Part shown: positions 1-7,517 of the stretch, in pieces
How the letters are laid out: each line of letters begins with the position of its first letter
Numbering within the stretch: position 1 is the first letter of the stretch
Assembly (NCBI GenBank): GCA_964251675.1
Contig: CAXUKS010000007.1
Coordinates: forward strand, 62,001 to 126,000
Length of the DNA: 64,000 nt
DNA from: JANXMY01 sp964251675
GTDB lineage: Bacteria; Armatimonadota; Armatimonadia; Armatimonadales; Capsulimonadaceae
Direction: 5' to 3'
Translations under genes and position numbers: made by a program
Notes under the pieces: model-generated
What the model was told of the DNA's origin: nothing
Database searches by the model: none
The model's input: only the letters and a program-made list of their open reading frames with translations

Positions 1-588
1 GACGTCCAGGAAGTTCGTCGGCTCATCCAAAAGCAGCACATCGGGCGCTTCCAGCAGGATTTTCGCCAGCGCGGCCCGGTTGCGCCAGCCGCCGGAAAGC
101 TGACCGACAGGCCGGGCGCGGTCTTCGGCGCGGAAGCCGAGCCTGGTCAGCACCGTGTCGATATGGCGCGGATATTCCCAGCCGTCCCGCCGGGTCATCT
201 CGTCGAGGCCCGCCGCCTGCCGTGTCAGCAGGGCGTCCATTTCGTCCGGGTCTTCCACGGTTTCTAGCTGTGTGCTAATGGTCTCTAGATCGGTTTCGAG
301 TGCTTTCAAATCAGCAAACAGGTCTTCCAAAATCTCCTGCACCGACTGCGTGCCGTCCAGTGCGGAGAACTGCGAAAAGTAGCCCAGCTTCAGCGACGGC
401 TCGCTTTCCACGGTCCCCGACTGCGGCTCCAATTGGCCCAGAATCAGTTTCAGCACGGTGGTCTTGCCTGTGCCGTTCTTGCCGATCAGGCCGACGCGCT
501 CCCCGGCGCGTAACTTGAAATAGACACCGCGCAGGACGGGCCGGTCTTCGTAGCGGAGGGACACGTTATTTAGTCGAATCAGGCTCAT
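1..588 (-). CDS. ABC-F family ATP-binding protein, 3' part outside window
   Basis: The first 196 residues of an ABC-F type ATPase are visible and the rest lies beyond the window edge. The first nucleotide-binding domain is complete up to its Walker B: Walker A GKNGTGKTT near residue 36, signature LSGGWRNRAALAK, and Walker B LLLDEPTNFLD at the very edge. DEPTNFLD is typical of ABC-F proteins, soluble tandem ATPases that act on ribosomes (translation factors, antibiotic resistance) and lack membrane domains. A charged, Glu/Asp-rich stretch around residues 85-120 sits where such proteins carry an insertion. The start is the ATG at 588. No Shine-Dalgarno is present, but a promoter places transcription at this codon. 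Which ABC-F subfamily it belongs to cannot be told without the second domain. Confidence 0.9.
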   Translation of the reverse strand, partial: MSLIRLNNVSLRYEDRPVLRGVYFKLRAGERVGLIGKNGTGKTTVLKLILGQLEPQSGTVESEPSLKLGYFSQFSALDGTQSVQEILEDLFADLKALETDLETISTQLETVEDPDEMDALLTRQAAGLDEMTRRDGWEYPRHIDTVLTRLGFRAEDRARPVGQLSGGWRNRAALAKILLEAPDVLLLDEPTNFLDV

Positions 589-595
589 AAATATC

Positions 596-625
596 GTTAT
601 ACCCGGCAGGACAGAACTCTTCCAA
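596..625 (-). promoter_or_regulatory. Promoter of the ABC-F gene (leaderless)
   Basis: On the minus strand, TTGGAA (625-620) is followed after 18 bases by TATAAC (601-596). The expected transcription start falls at about 589, directly on the ATG at 588, so the mRNA would have no leader. Confidence 0.5.
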
Positions 626-631
626 ATAAGT

Positions 632-649
632 TTGTGAATATAATCACAA
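632..649. promoter_or_regulatory. Rex-type operator upstream of ccoN
   Basis: The 18-bp sequence TTGTGAATATAATCACAA has perfect inverted TTGTGA/TCACAA arms around a 6-bp AT core. This is one base from the Rex consensus TTGTGAAnnnnTTCACAA. The same half-sites also fit CRP/FNR-family proteins. A perfect -10 hexamer TATAAT (639-644) lies inside it, so a bound repressor would block RNA polymerase. A rex gene is present at 15460-16101, which favours Rex as the ligand. The -35 region for this -10 is poor. Confidence 0.65.
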
Positions 650-767
650 GATACCAAAACACAGGAAAATATGAGGTACAATAACGGCACAGGAAGCGCT
701 GCCGCGTTTCCAGAGTGTTTTGTTCTCGCCATGTTTTCCCTGATCTTTTTAGGAAGTCAAGCCCGCT

Positions 768-2369
768 ATGTCCATCACCTCACTGATGCCGTCGCGCCCG
801 AAAGACCCGGACTCCGGCCATTCCCCAGCCCAGACGCTTTGGGAAAAGCTGGACCGACCCGACTCCGCTGCCCTGCACGGTCTGATGAGTGGCGCGGTCT
901 GGTTTGTTGTCGGCGTGCTGTATGGCCTGCTCATGTCCGACGAGCTGGTCGCGCCGGACCTGTTTTCCGGCATCCCCGCTTTGGTCTTCAGCCGCCTGCG
1001 CCCGGCACATGTCAACATTGTGCTGTTCGGCTTTTTGTCCACGGCCATGTTTGGCGGCTGGTACTTTATTGTGCCGCGCCTGTGCAAGACGCCGCTGCGC
1101 TCCAACCGTATGGCGAACCTGCTGCTGCTGTTCTGGAACCTGGCTGTGGTCGCCGGGGCCGTCGCGCTGGCCTGCGGCGACACGCAGGGCAAAGAATACA
1201 CCGAGTTTCCCTGGTGGGTGGACTGGCCGGTCCTGCTGCTGATGTGTGTCAATGGCGTGATCATCTTCCAGACCATTGCCGCCCGGCGTGAGCCGAAGCT
1301 GTTTGTGTCGCTCTGGTATATTGGCGGCTCAGTCGTCTGGATTGCCATGATGTACTTCATTGGCAACGTCATGTGGCATCCGTTCACAACGTATCTAACG
1401 CCCGATGGTCACAGCCATATCCTGTGGGGAAACAATGCGTCTAATCTACCGCCGGGCACGATGGACTTTCAGCGCACCGGGTCATTCCGAGGGCTGGATG
1501 ACGCGGTCTGGAACTGGTTCTATGGGCACAATGTCTTTGGCCTGTATATCACTACGGGCGGCATCGCGCTGATCTATTATCTAGTCCCGAAAATCTCGCG
1601 CCAGCCGCTGTATTCGCACCTGATGTCGCTGATCGGGTTCTGGTCCATTGCGCTGTTTTATACCAGCACCGGGCAGCACCACCTTTTGCAGGCGCCGATC
1701 CCGAACTGGCTGAAAGTCATTTCGATTATTGGCTCTATTTCACTGTTTATTCCGGTGTTCACGTTCAGCGTCAACATTTTGATGACGATGCGCGGGCAGT
1801 GGGGGCAGATGCTGGAAAACATCCCCCTGCGGTTCGTGCTGACAGGAGCATTCCTTTACGGCGCCGGCTCGTTCCAGGGGTCCATTCAGTCGTTCATGTC
1901 GGTGAACCGCTTTGTTCACTTTACGCAGTGGACCATCGCGCACTCTCATATCACGCTGCTGGGCGGCTTCGGGTTTATTGCGATGGCGGCCCAGCTTTAC
2001 ATGGTCCCGCAGATTATGAAGCGGCCTTTGTGGAGCCGTAACCTGGCCGACACGACCTACTGGCTGATTTTGCTGGGCATCAACGGCTATTTCTGGGCCA
2101 TCACAGCGGCGGGTCTGGCGCAGGCCAGCGCGTGGGTGACGCTCGGTGAACAGGTCGTCAAAGCCTACCCCGTTCTGAAGTTCTACTTTATCCTGCGCTC
2201 CATGTTTGGCGGTATGATTGTCGTCGGCGTGGTGATGCAGCTCATTAACCTGATCCAGACCGTGCGTACACCTGCGCCGAACCGCGAGCAGAAGCGGCTG
2301 GAAGATATTGCTGCCCTCCACGAGATGCCTGCCCCGGTGCATCATTATGATGACCGTGTGGCTTCCTGA
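768..2369 (+). CDS. ccoN: cbb3-type cytochrome c oxidase subunit I (CcoN)
   Basis: Catalytic haem-copper subunit of a C-type terminal oxidase: an inner-membrane protein that reduces O2 to water and pumps protons. At 533 residues with about 12 hydrophobic segments it has normal family length. Visible ligand motifs are H81 in RPAHVNIVLFG, H254 in GHNVFGLY, the Cu-B pair H304-H305 in TGQHHLLQ, and HSHITLLGG near residue 391 for the haems. The start is the ATG at 768, with AGGAAG at 751-756. It is followed after 30 bp by the cytochrome c subunit, forming a two-gene operon. No ccoQ or separate ccoP follows. The Rex-type operator upstream suggests control by the NADH/NAD+ ratio. Confidence 0.95.
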   Translation: MSITSLMPSRPKDPDSGHSPAQTLWEKLDRPDSAALHGLMSGAVWFVVGVLYGLLMSDELVAPDLFSGIPALVFSRLRPAHVNIVLFGFLSTAMFGGWYFIVPRLCKTPLRSNRMANLLLLFWNLAVVAGAVALACGDTQGKEYTEFPWWVDWPVLLLMCVNGVIIFQTIAARREPKLFVSLWYIGGSVVWIAMMYFIGNVMWHPFTTYLTPDGHSHILWGNNASNLPPGTMDFQRTGSFRGLDDAVWNWFYGHNVFGLYITTGGIALIYYLVPKISRQPLYSHLMSLIGFWSIALFYTSTGQHHLLQAPIPNWLKVISIIGSISLFIPVFTFSVNILMTMRGQWGQMLENIPLRFVLTGAFLYGAGSFQGSIQSFMSVNRFVHFTQWTIAHSHITLLGGFGFIAMAAQLYMVPQIMKRPLWSRNLADTTYWLILLGINGYFWAITAAGLAQASAWVTLGEQVVKAYPVLKFYFILRSMFGGMIVVGVVMQLINLIQTVRTPAPNREQKRLEDIAALHEMPAPVHHYDDRVAS

Positions 2370-2399
2370 GGAGCGGCAGGACGCTAGAAATTACTTGCC

Positions 2400-3449
2400 A
2401 TGAAAATGACTCCGCTGACCGTTCTGTTCGGCTCGGCTACGATTGCCTTCACGTTTATTTTCCTGAATGCAATCCTGCCCGCCGCCGTGTTTCATCCGGC
2501 CCCCACGCCCAATGCGATCCAGTACACGGCGCAGCAGCTCAAAGGCCGCGAGATTTACGTCAAAAACGGGTGCGTTTACTGCCACTCGCAGGGCACCCGT
2601 GCGATGGACTGGGGCGAGGGAAGCGGCCTGGCCGCCCAGCCGGGGGACTATGCCTACGACTCGCCGCATGAGATCGGCTCGTCGCGCAACGGCCCGGACC
2701 TGTTCCGTGAAGGCGGCTACCACCCGGATGACTGGCACAATGCCCATTTTCAGAACCCGCGCTACACCCGTCCGCAGTCGTTCATGCCGTCGTACAGCTA
2801 TATTCAGGGTGAGGACCGCAGGAACCTGATTGCCTACGTTCAGTGCCTCGGCGGCAAAGACGGTCAAAAACGGGCCAAGCAACAGGAGGACCTCAAGGTC
2901 GATTTGATCAAGTACTACCAGAAAGGCCCCGCAGCAAACCTGGCGTACCTGAACTCTACCCTGCCGTCAACATGGCTGGATATGCCAAATCCGGAGCCGG
3001 TGACGGAAGGGTCTGTCGAGCGTGGGCGCGTGCTGTATGTGGCGTACTGCGCGAGCTGTCACGGCGAGCATGGCGACGGGCGTGGTCCGGCCAAGTCATA
3101 CCTGAATCCGCCGCCGATGGACTTTACGCTGGTGCAGGCATCGGGCGCAAGCCCGCAGGGCGGCCAGCCGGGTTACCATTACAATTATCGTAAGAACCAG
3201 GTGTCGTCCATTTCCAACGGGGCGATTTACTATGTGGTTCTGTATGGCATCCCCGGCAGCGCGATGCCGCAGTTCAAGGGGCAGCTCCCGTCTGAGAAAA
3301 TCTGGGATGTCGGCAACTATGTCGGCTGGGCCTTCATGGGCTGGAAGATGGAGCCGTACAGCGGGCGCTACGAGGAGCTGGCCCGCGCCAAGTATCCCTG
3401 GGAGCATCAGTTCGAGATCGGTCAGCCGCAGGTAGCATTGGCTAAATAG
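2400..3449 (+). CDS. ccoO: Diheme cytochrome c subunit of cbb3 oxidase (CcoO with C-terminal CcoP-like domain)
   Basis: Membrane-anchored cytochrome c that feeds electrons to CcoN. An N-terminal signal anchor (residues 7-28) is followed by a CcoO domain with haem motif CVYCH at C58/C61/H62 and distal Met in FMPSY. A second cytochrome c domain has CASCH at C217/C220/H221 and Met in SAMPQFKG. Standard CcoO carries one haem and about 200-240 residues. This 349-residue protein adds the second haem domain normally supplied by CcoP, so it appears to be a fusion replacing both subunits. It is last in the operon, ending just before a strong bidirectional terminator. Confidence 0.9.
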   Translation: MKMTPLTVLFGSATIAFTFIFLNAILPAAVFHPAPTPNAIQYTAQQLKGREIYVKNGCVYCHSQGTRAMDWGEGSGLAAQPGDYAYDSPHEIGSSRNGPDLFREGGYHPDDWHNAHFQNPRYTRPQSFMPSYSYIQGEDRRNLIAYVQCLGGKDGQKRAKQQEDLKVDLIKYYQKGPAANLAYLNSTLPSTWLDMPNPEPVTEGSVERGRVLYVAYCASCHGEHGDGRGPAKSYLNPPPMDFTLVQASGASPQGGQPGYHYNYRKNQVSSISNGAIYYVVLYGIPGSAMPQFKGQLPSEKIWDVGNYVGWAFMGWKMEPYSGRYEELARAKYPWEHQFEIGQPQVALAK

Positions 3450-3464
3450 CGGCTTGTGGGCGGC

Positions 3465-3509
3465 AAACGAAAGCGGCCCCCGGACACTGTCCGGGGGCCG
3501 CTTTCGTTT
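3465..3509. terminator. Bidirectional terminator between ccoO and sodA
   Basis: A perfect 22-bp inverted repeat (3465-3486 and 3488-3509) with almost no loop. It is GC-rich in the middle and ends in AAAC/GTTT. It lies between two convergent genes and can serve both. Confidence 0.85.
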
Positions 3510-3526
3510 GTGCAATTGTTGCGCGA

Positions 3527-4135
3527 TTAGACTGCGTCGTACCGCTTGGCGACGATGGGCCAGTTGACGGTGTTCCACCAGGCGGCCAGATATTCGGGGC
3601 GGCGGTTCTGGTATTTCAGGTAGTACGCATGCTCCCAGACGTCATTGCCCAGCAGGGGGGTGTGACCGTCGGTGAGCGGGTTGTCCTGGTTGGCGGTGCT
3701 GACAATCGCAAGCTTCCCGTCCGTGCCTTTGACCAGCCAGGCCCATCCGCTGCCAAACCGCTTGACGCCCGCGTCATTGAACTGCGTCTTGAAAGCGTCA
3801 AACGAGCCGAACGTGGAGGTGATCGCCTCGGCCAGTGCGCCGGTCGGTTCTCCGCCTGCGTTCGGCCCCATGCTTTCCCAGAATAGCGTGTGGTTGACGT
3901 GCCCGCCGCCGTTGTTGCGGACAGCGGCTTTGATGTCTTCGGGGAGGGTCGCCAGGTTTTTGACTAAATCTTCGGGGCTGTGCGCGGCAAGCTCGGGATG
4001 CTTCTCAATCGCGGCGTTCAGATTGGTGACATACGCCTGATGGTGCTTGTCATGGTGCAGGTGCATGGTGGTTTCGTCGATGTGCGGCTCTAGCGCGTCG
4101 TAGGCGTAGGGGAGCGCGGGGACTTCAAATGCCAT
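3527..4135 (-). CDS. sodA: Superoxide dismutase [Mn]
   Basis: Converts superoxide to O2 and H2O2; cytoplasmic, since no signal peptide is present. At 202 residues it has typical Fe/Mn-SOD length. Metal ligands are seen as H27 in HHDKHH, the His of VNHTLFW, and Asp and His in NDVWEHAYY. GGGHVNHTLFW and STANQDNP (Gln in the position used by Mn enzymes) favour manganese. The start is the ATG at 4135 with AAGGAG eight bases upstream. A longer in-frame opening to 4237 exists but gives residues unlike any SOD. The start and SD lie inside the end of dinG (11-bp overlap), so the two are likely co-transcribed. Confidence 0.95.
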   Translation of the reverse strand: MAFEVPALPYAYDALEPHIDETTMHLHHDKHHQAYVTNLNAAIEKHPELAAHSPEDLVKNLATLPEDIKAAVRNNGGGHVNHTLFWESMGPNAGGEPTGALAEAITSTFGSFDAFKTQFNDAGVKRFGSGWAWLVKGTDGKLAIVSTANQDNPLTDGHTPLLGNDVWEHAYYLKYQNRRPEYLAAWWNTVNWPIVAKRYDAV

Positions 4136-6173
4136 TGTGTGTGACTCCTTTATACGGTCGTTTAGATTGATTCGCCGCCGGGTCGGGAAACTCCTCCCCG
4201 CCCTCGTCGAAGAATGCCTGCACTTCGGCCAGGTCAAAAACGCGGCGGGCCGGGGGCAGGAACTTCAGAAATCGTTCGCCATAGCGTTTATGCACGAGGC
4301 GCGTGTCTAGAATCGCCACCACGCCCCGGTCTTTCTGGGTACGGATGAGCCGTCCGAAGCCTTGTTTCAGTCGAAGCTGCGCCTGCGGGAGCGCAAAATC
4401 GCTAAACCAGTCGCCGCCCGCTTTTGTGATTTCGTCCACCCGCGCCCGGTGCAGAGGGCTGTCCGGCACGGCAAATGGAATGCGGTCGATAATGACTAGC
4501 CGCAGATCGGCTCCCGGCACATCTACCCCTTCCCAAAATGACTGTGTTCCAAGCAAAACCGCGTTTTTCTCTTCTTTGAAGACCTGCACCAGACGGGCGT
4601 TCGGCATCTCGCCCTGACGCAGAAGCGGGTAGGGGAGGTCGGACTGAGTCAGGTGATCGTAAGCGGCGTTCAAAGCGCGGTAGGAGGTAAACAGCAGAAA
4701 CGCGCCGCCGTGTGAGGCTTCCAGCAGGGCCAGCATTTCATTGGCGGTGTCGTAGGCATAGCCGGGGTTGTCCGAGGGCACCGGCAGATGGCGCGGGATA
4801 TAGAGCAGGCAGTTTTTGGCGTAGTCAAACGGCGAGCCGACCACGGTTTCCGTCACTTTGGGGTCTTCAGGTGGCAGACCCAGCCGCGTGCGGACATAGC
4901 CAAAACCGCCGTCTGTGGAAAGAGTTGCGGACACCAACGCCGCGCCAATCTTCCGGGGCTGTTTCCAGAGTGCGGCCTCCAAAATCGGCGCGACCGAGAT
5001 GGGAGTCCAGTGGATGGTCGCCTGCGGACCGCGCCGGGTGGCGCGGGCGAGTGATCCCCAGCGGACAAAGTTTTCGTCGTCGCCGCCGAGCGACAGGGCC
5101 AGCTCTTCTTTAGCGCGGACACACTGACGGCGCAGGCCGTCGATACGGTCTTTCAGGGCTGGCTGGCCGCCGGTGTCCTGTTTCAGCAGCTCGGTGGCGA
5201 CAGCATCCAGCAAAGTTCCGATGCCCGCTGCCTGGGCGCGAACAGACTGCATCTCGCCGTCGGTTCGCAGCAGGTCCGAGACAAAGAACTCAGGGCGGCC
5301 GCCTGCCACAAAGGGCTGAAATAACGTTTGCGACTGTGCTTCAATCGATTTCAGCCGGTCCAGGTTCATGTCCAAAGTGCGGGCCGTCCGCCGGAGCTTG
5401 TCCAGCAGGGTGGGCAGGCGCGACGATGAAAACGCGACTCCGAATGCAGCGGCAGCGGCGGTTTCCAGATGGTGCGCTTCGTCAAAGATGACAAAATCGT
5501 AGTCAGGGAGCAGCTTGGCGTCTGGCTCGCCGCTGCGGCGCACAGCGAGGTCGGAAAAGAACAGGGCGTGATTGACCAGCAGCAGGCTGGCGTCCTGTGC
5601 TTCGCGGCGTATGCGATAATAAAAACAGCGGTCAAAAAAGCGGCATTCTTGGCCTTTGCACGTATCGGCATTGGCGCGGATGTCCGCCCAGCCGGGGTAG
5701 GTAAAGTCCAGCTCCGCCGCGTCGCCCGTTCCCGTTCGGCGGCTCCAATCGCTGATTTGCGTGAACTGCGGGTCGCCGACGGTCCACAGGTCGCCCCGAG
5801 CCGCGTCGAAGTCCTGCAAACACAGATAGTTGCCGCGTCCTTTGACGACGGCGGCGTCTACCTGGTTTTTCCAGATGGACTGCACCAGTGGCACGTCTTT
5901 TTCGGCAAGCTGCGCCTGCAAGGCCAGCGTATGGGTGGAAATGACGATGCGGGCATCGGGCTTGGCATGACGCAGAGCGGGCAAAAGGTAAGCCAGCGTT
6001 TTGCCGACGCCTGTGCCTGCTTCCACAAGTGCCACGCCCCCTCGTCCGGTCATTGCGGCTTCCACGGCTTCCGCCGCCGCAAGCTGCTGGGGACGGGCAC
6101 TAAACCCTGGTAAAGACTTTTGCAGAAGCCCTTTAGCGCCAAGATACCGGGACAAATAATTATGTGTTGTCAT
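4125..6173 (-). CDS. dinG: DinG/XPD-family ATP-dependent DNA helicase
   Basis: Superfamily 2 iron-sulfur helicase of 682 residues, probably unwinding 5'-tailed or damaged DNA during repair. Motifs in order are Walker A EAGTGVGKT (near residue 40), four cysteines for a 4Fe-4S cluster (YLC, then TCKGQECRFFDRC), the DEAH box FDEAHHLE, SFWEGVDVPG, and motif VI QGFGRLIRT. The start was set at the ATG at 6173 (MTTHNYLSRY) because upstream sequence in frame is antisense to the FAS1 gene and lacks family character. No good SD is seen; AGGAG lies about 22 bases upstream, so a slightly earlier non-ATG start is possible. It overlaps sodA by 11 bp. Confidence 0.92.
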   Translation of the reverse strand: MTTHNYLSRYLGAKGLLQKSLPGFSARPQQLAAAEAVEAAMTGRGGVALVEAGTGVGKTLAYLLPALRHAKPDARIVISTHTLALQAQLAEKDVPLVQSIWKNQVDAAVVKGRGNYLCLQDFDAARGDLWTVGDPQFTQISDWSRRTGTGDAAELDFTYPGWADIRANADTCKGQECRFFDRCFYYRIRREAQDASLLLVNHALFFSDLAVRRSGEPDAKLLPDYDFVIFDEAHHLETAAAAAFGVAFSSSRLPTLLDKLRRTARTLDMNLDRLKSIEAQSQTLFQPFVAGGRPEFFVSDLLRTDGEMQSVRAQAAGIGTLLDAVATELLKQDTGGQPALKDRIDGLRRQCVRAKEELALSLGGDDENFVRWGSLARATRRGPQATIHWTPISVAPILEAALWKQPRKIGAALVSATLSTDGGFGYVRTRLGLPPEDPKVTETVVGSPFDYAKNCLLYIPRHLPVPSDNPGYAYDTANEMLALLEASHGGAFLLFTSYRALNAAYDHLTQSDLPYPLLRQGEMPNARLVQVFKEEKNAVLLGTQSFWEGVDVPGADLRLVIIDRIPFAVPDSPLHRARVDEITKAGGDWFSDFALPQAQLRLKQGFGRLIRTQKDRGVVAILDTRLVHKRYGERFLKFLPPARRVFDLAEVQAFFDEGGEEFPDPAANQSKRPYKGVTHNGI

Positions 6174-6305
6174 AAAGAATTTTTTCAGAGCCGCTCCTAG
6201 TGTTTTGTTTCTGTGGTTTGCGAGGTATAACGGGGTAAGAATACCGGTGACGAGCCGCGTTTTAACCTTCCCATCAAGTTTCTCAGTGAAAAGGAGCATT
6301 TCCCC

Positions 6306-7517
6306 ATGCAATTTCGAAAGACAAGCAGCCTGGCTCTTGCCGCCGCCGTCGCCGCCATGTTTGCGGCTTCTCAGTCTGGTGTTCGCGCCCAAGACGCGAC
6401 CCTGCCGCCCCCGGCTCCCGGTGCAGTGACGACGCCTGACGCAACGACAACCCCTGACGCAACGACAACGCCCAATACTACGCCCGCGCCTGATGCTGCC
6501 ACAACCCCGGCTCCCGTCCCGATGGCTCAGCCGATGAGCGACCCGGCACCGACGAGCGGCTCGATGTCTACTTCGGCAACGCCGAACTTCAAGCTGCTCA
6601 ACAACAAGAACTATGATTATGTAGACTTGCAGCAGGCCAAGGCCCGTGGCCTGACCGACAACCAGATTGCCACTGTCGCTAAAGTCGCCAAAGAAGCTGA
6701 CGTCCCCTTCAAATTCGTCTCGGCGGCGGTGGAGCGGGGGGAAACCTTCCCCTACCTGGCCGGTCAGTATAACCTGAGATTGAGCGATATTTATAAGATC
6801 GACGATCAGAAGCAGGAAATTTCGGAATATCTGGCAGCCTACGACGCCGCCAGCCTGAAATCGGCTATGACGCCTTCGACAAGCGGCGATGCCTCCTCCG
6901 CGCCTATGACGACGGAGCCGATGACGACGACGGACAAGCCAGCGGCAGCAGCGAACACGGCGACCCTGGACATTGTTGATACGGCCATGGCAGCCAAGAA
7001 TCTGACCACGCTGGTCAAGGCCCTGCAAGTTGCTGGCCTGGTGGATACACTGAAGACCGCTGGCCCGTTCACCGTCTTCGCACCCGATGACAAGGCATTC
7101 TCCAAACTGCCCGCAGGCAAGCTGGACGAACTGCTGGCCGATCCGGCAATGCTGAAGTCAGTTCTGTCCTACCATGTTATCCCCGCCGAGATATTGGCGG
7201 CAGACGCCAAAGCCATGACCAGCCCGACCTCGCCTCCCACTGTGGAAGGCGGCACGCTGGAAGTGACCAAAGGCCGCAAGGATCAGCTCATGGTCAACGG
7301 AGCCAAAGTCACCAAGGGTGATATTCGTGCGACCAACGGTGTTATTCACATCATTGATACCGTACTGATTCCGCCAGCGACTCCTCCGGCTGACGGAACC
7401 ACACCGGCGGCTCCTCCGGCAGATGCACCCGCGCCGGCAGCTCCCCCGGCTGATGCACCCGCGCCGATGGCACCCCCGGCTGATGCACCCGCGCCTGCTC
7501 CCGCACCGGCTCAGTAG
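6306..7517 (+). CDS. Secreted fasciclin (FAS1) domain protein
   Basis: A 403-residue exported protein. The signal peptide (residues 1-28) is followed by a Thr/Pro-rich linker with repeated TTPDAT units. Next comes a middle region (about 95-185) of unrecognised fold, then one FAS1 domain (about 220-350) with characteristic FTVFAPDDKAF, LSYHV and NGVIHIIDTVL motifs. The tail is built of PPADAPAP repeats. FAS1 domains mediate adhesion or matrix binding. The Pro-rich tail may span a wall layer or be surface-exposed. The start is the ATG at 6306 with AAGGAG at 6291-6296. The gene overlaps the convergent gene by 7 bp. The ligand is unknown. Confidence 0.88.
   Translation: MQFRKTSSLALAAAVAAMFAASQSGVRAQDATLPPPAPGAVTTPDATTTPDATTTPNTTPAPDAATTPAPVPMAQPMSDPAPTSGSMSTSATPNFKLLNNKNYDYVDLQQAKARGLTDNQIATVAKVAKEADVPFKFVSAAVERGETFPYLAGQYNLRLSDIYKIDDQKQEISEYLAAYDAASLKSAMTPSTSGDASSAPMTTEPMTTTDKPAAAANTATLDIVDTAMAAKNLTTLVKALQVAGLVDTLKTAGPFTVFAPDDKAFSKLPAGKLDELLADPAMLKSVLSYHVIPAEILAADAKAMTSPTSPPTVEGGTLEVTKGRKDQLMVNGAKVTKGDIRATNGVIHIIDTVLIPPATPPADGTTPAAPPADAPAPAAPPADAPAPMAPPADAPAPAPAPAQ

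Noticed and set aside
671..1291. Plus-strand frame starting at 671 upstream of ccoN
   Set aside because: It runs out of frame through ccoN with a Pro/Arg-rich product; its start might at most act as a short leader ORF, for which there is no support.
6174..7028. Extension of the dinG frame upstream to 7028
   Set aside because: It is antisense to the signal peptide and first half of the FAS1 gene, is Arg/Cys-rich and low-complexity, and has no helicase similarity before the ATG at 6173.
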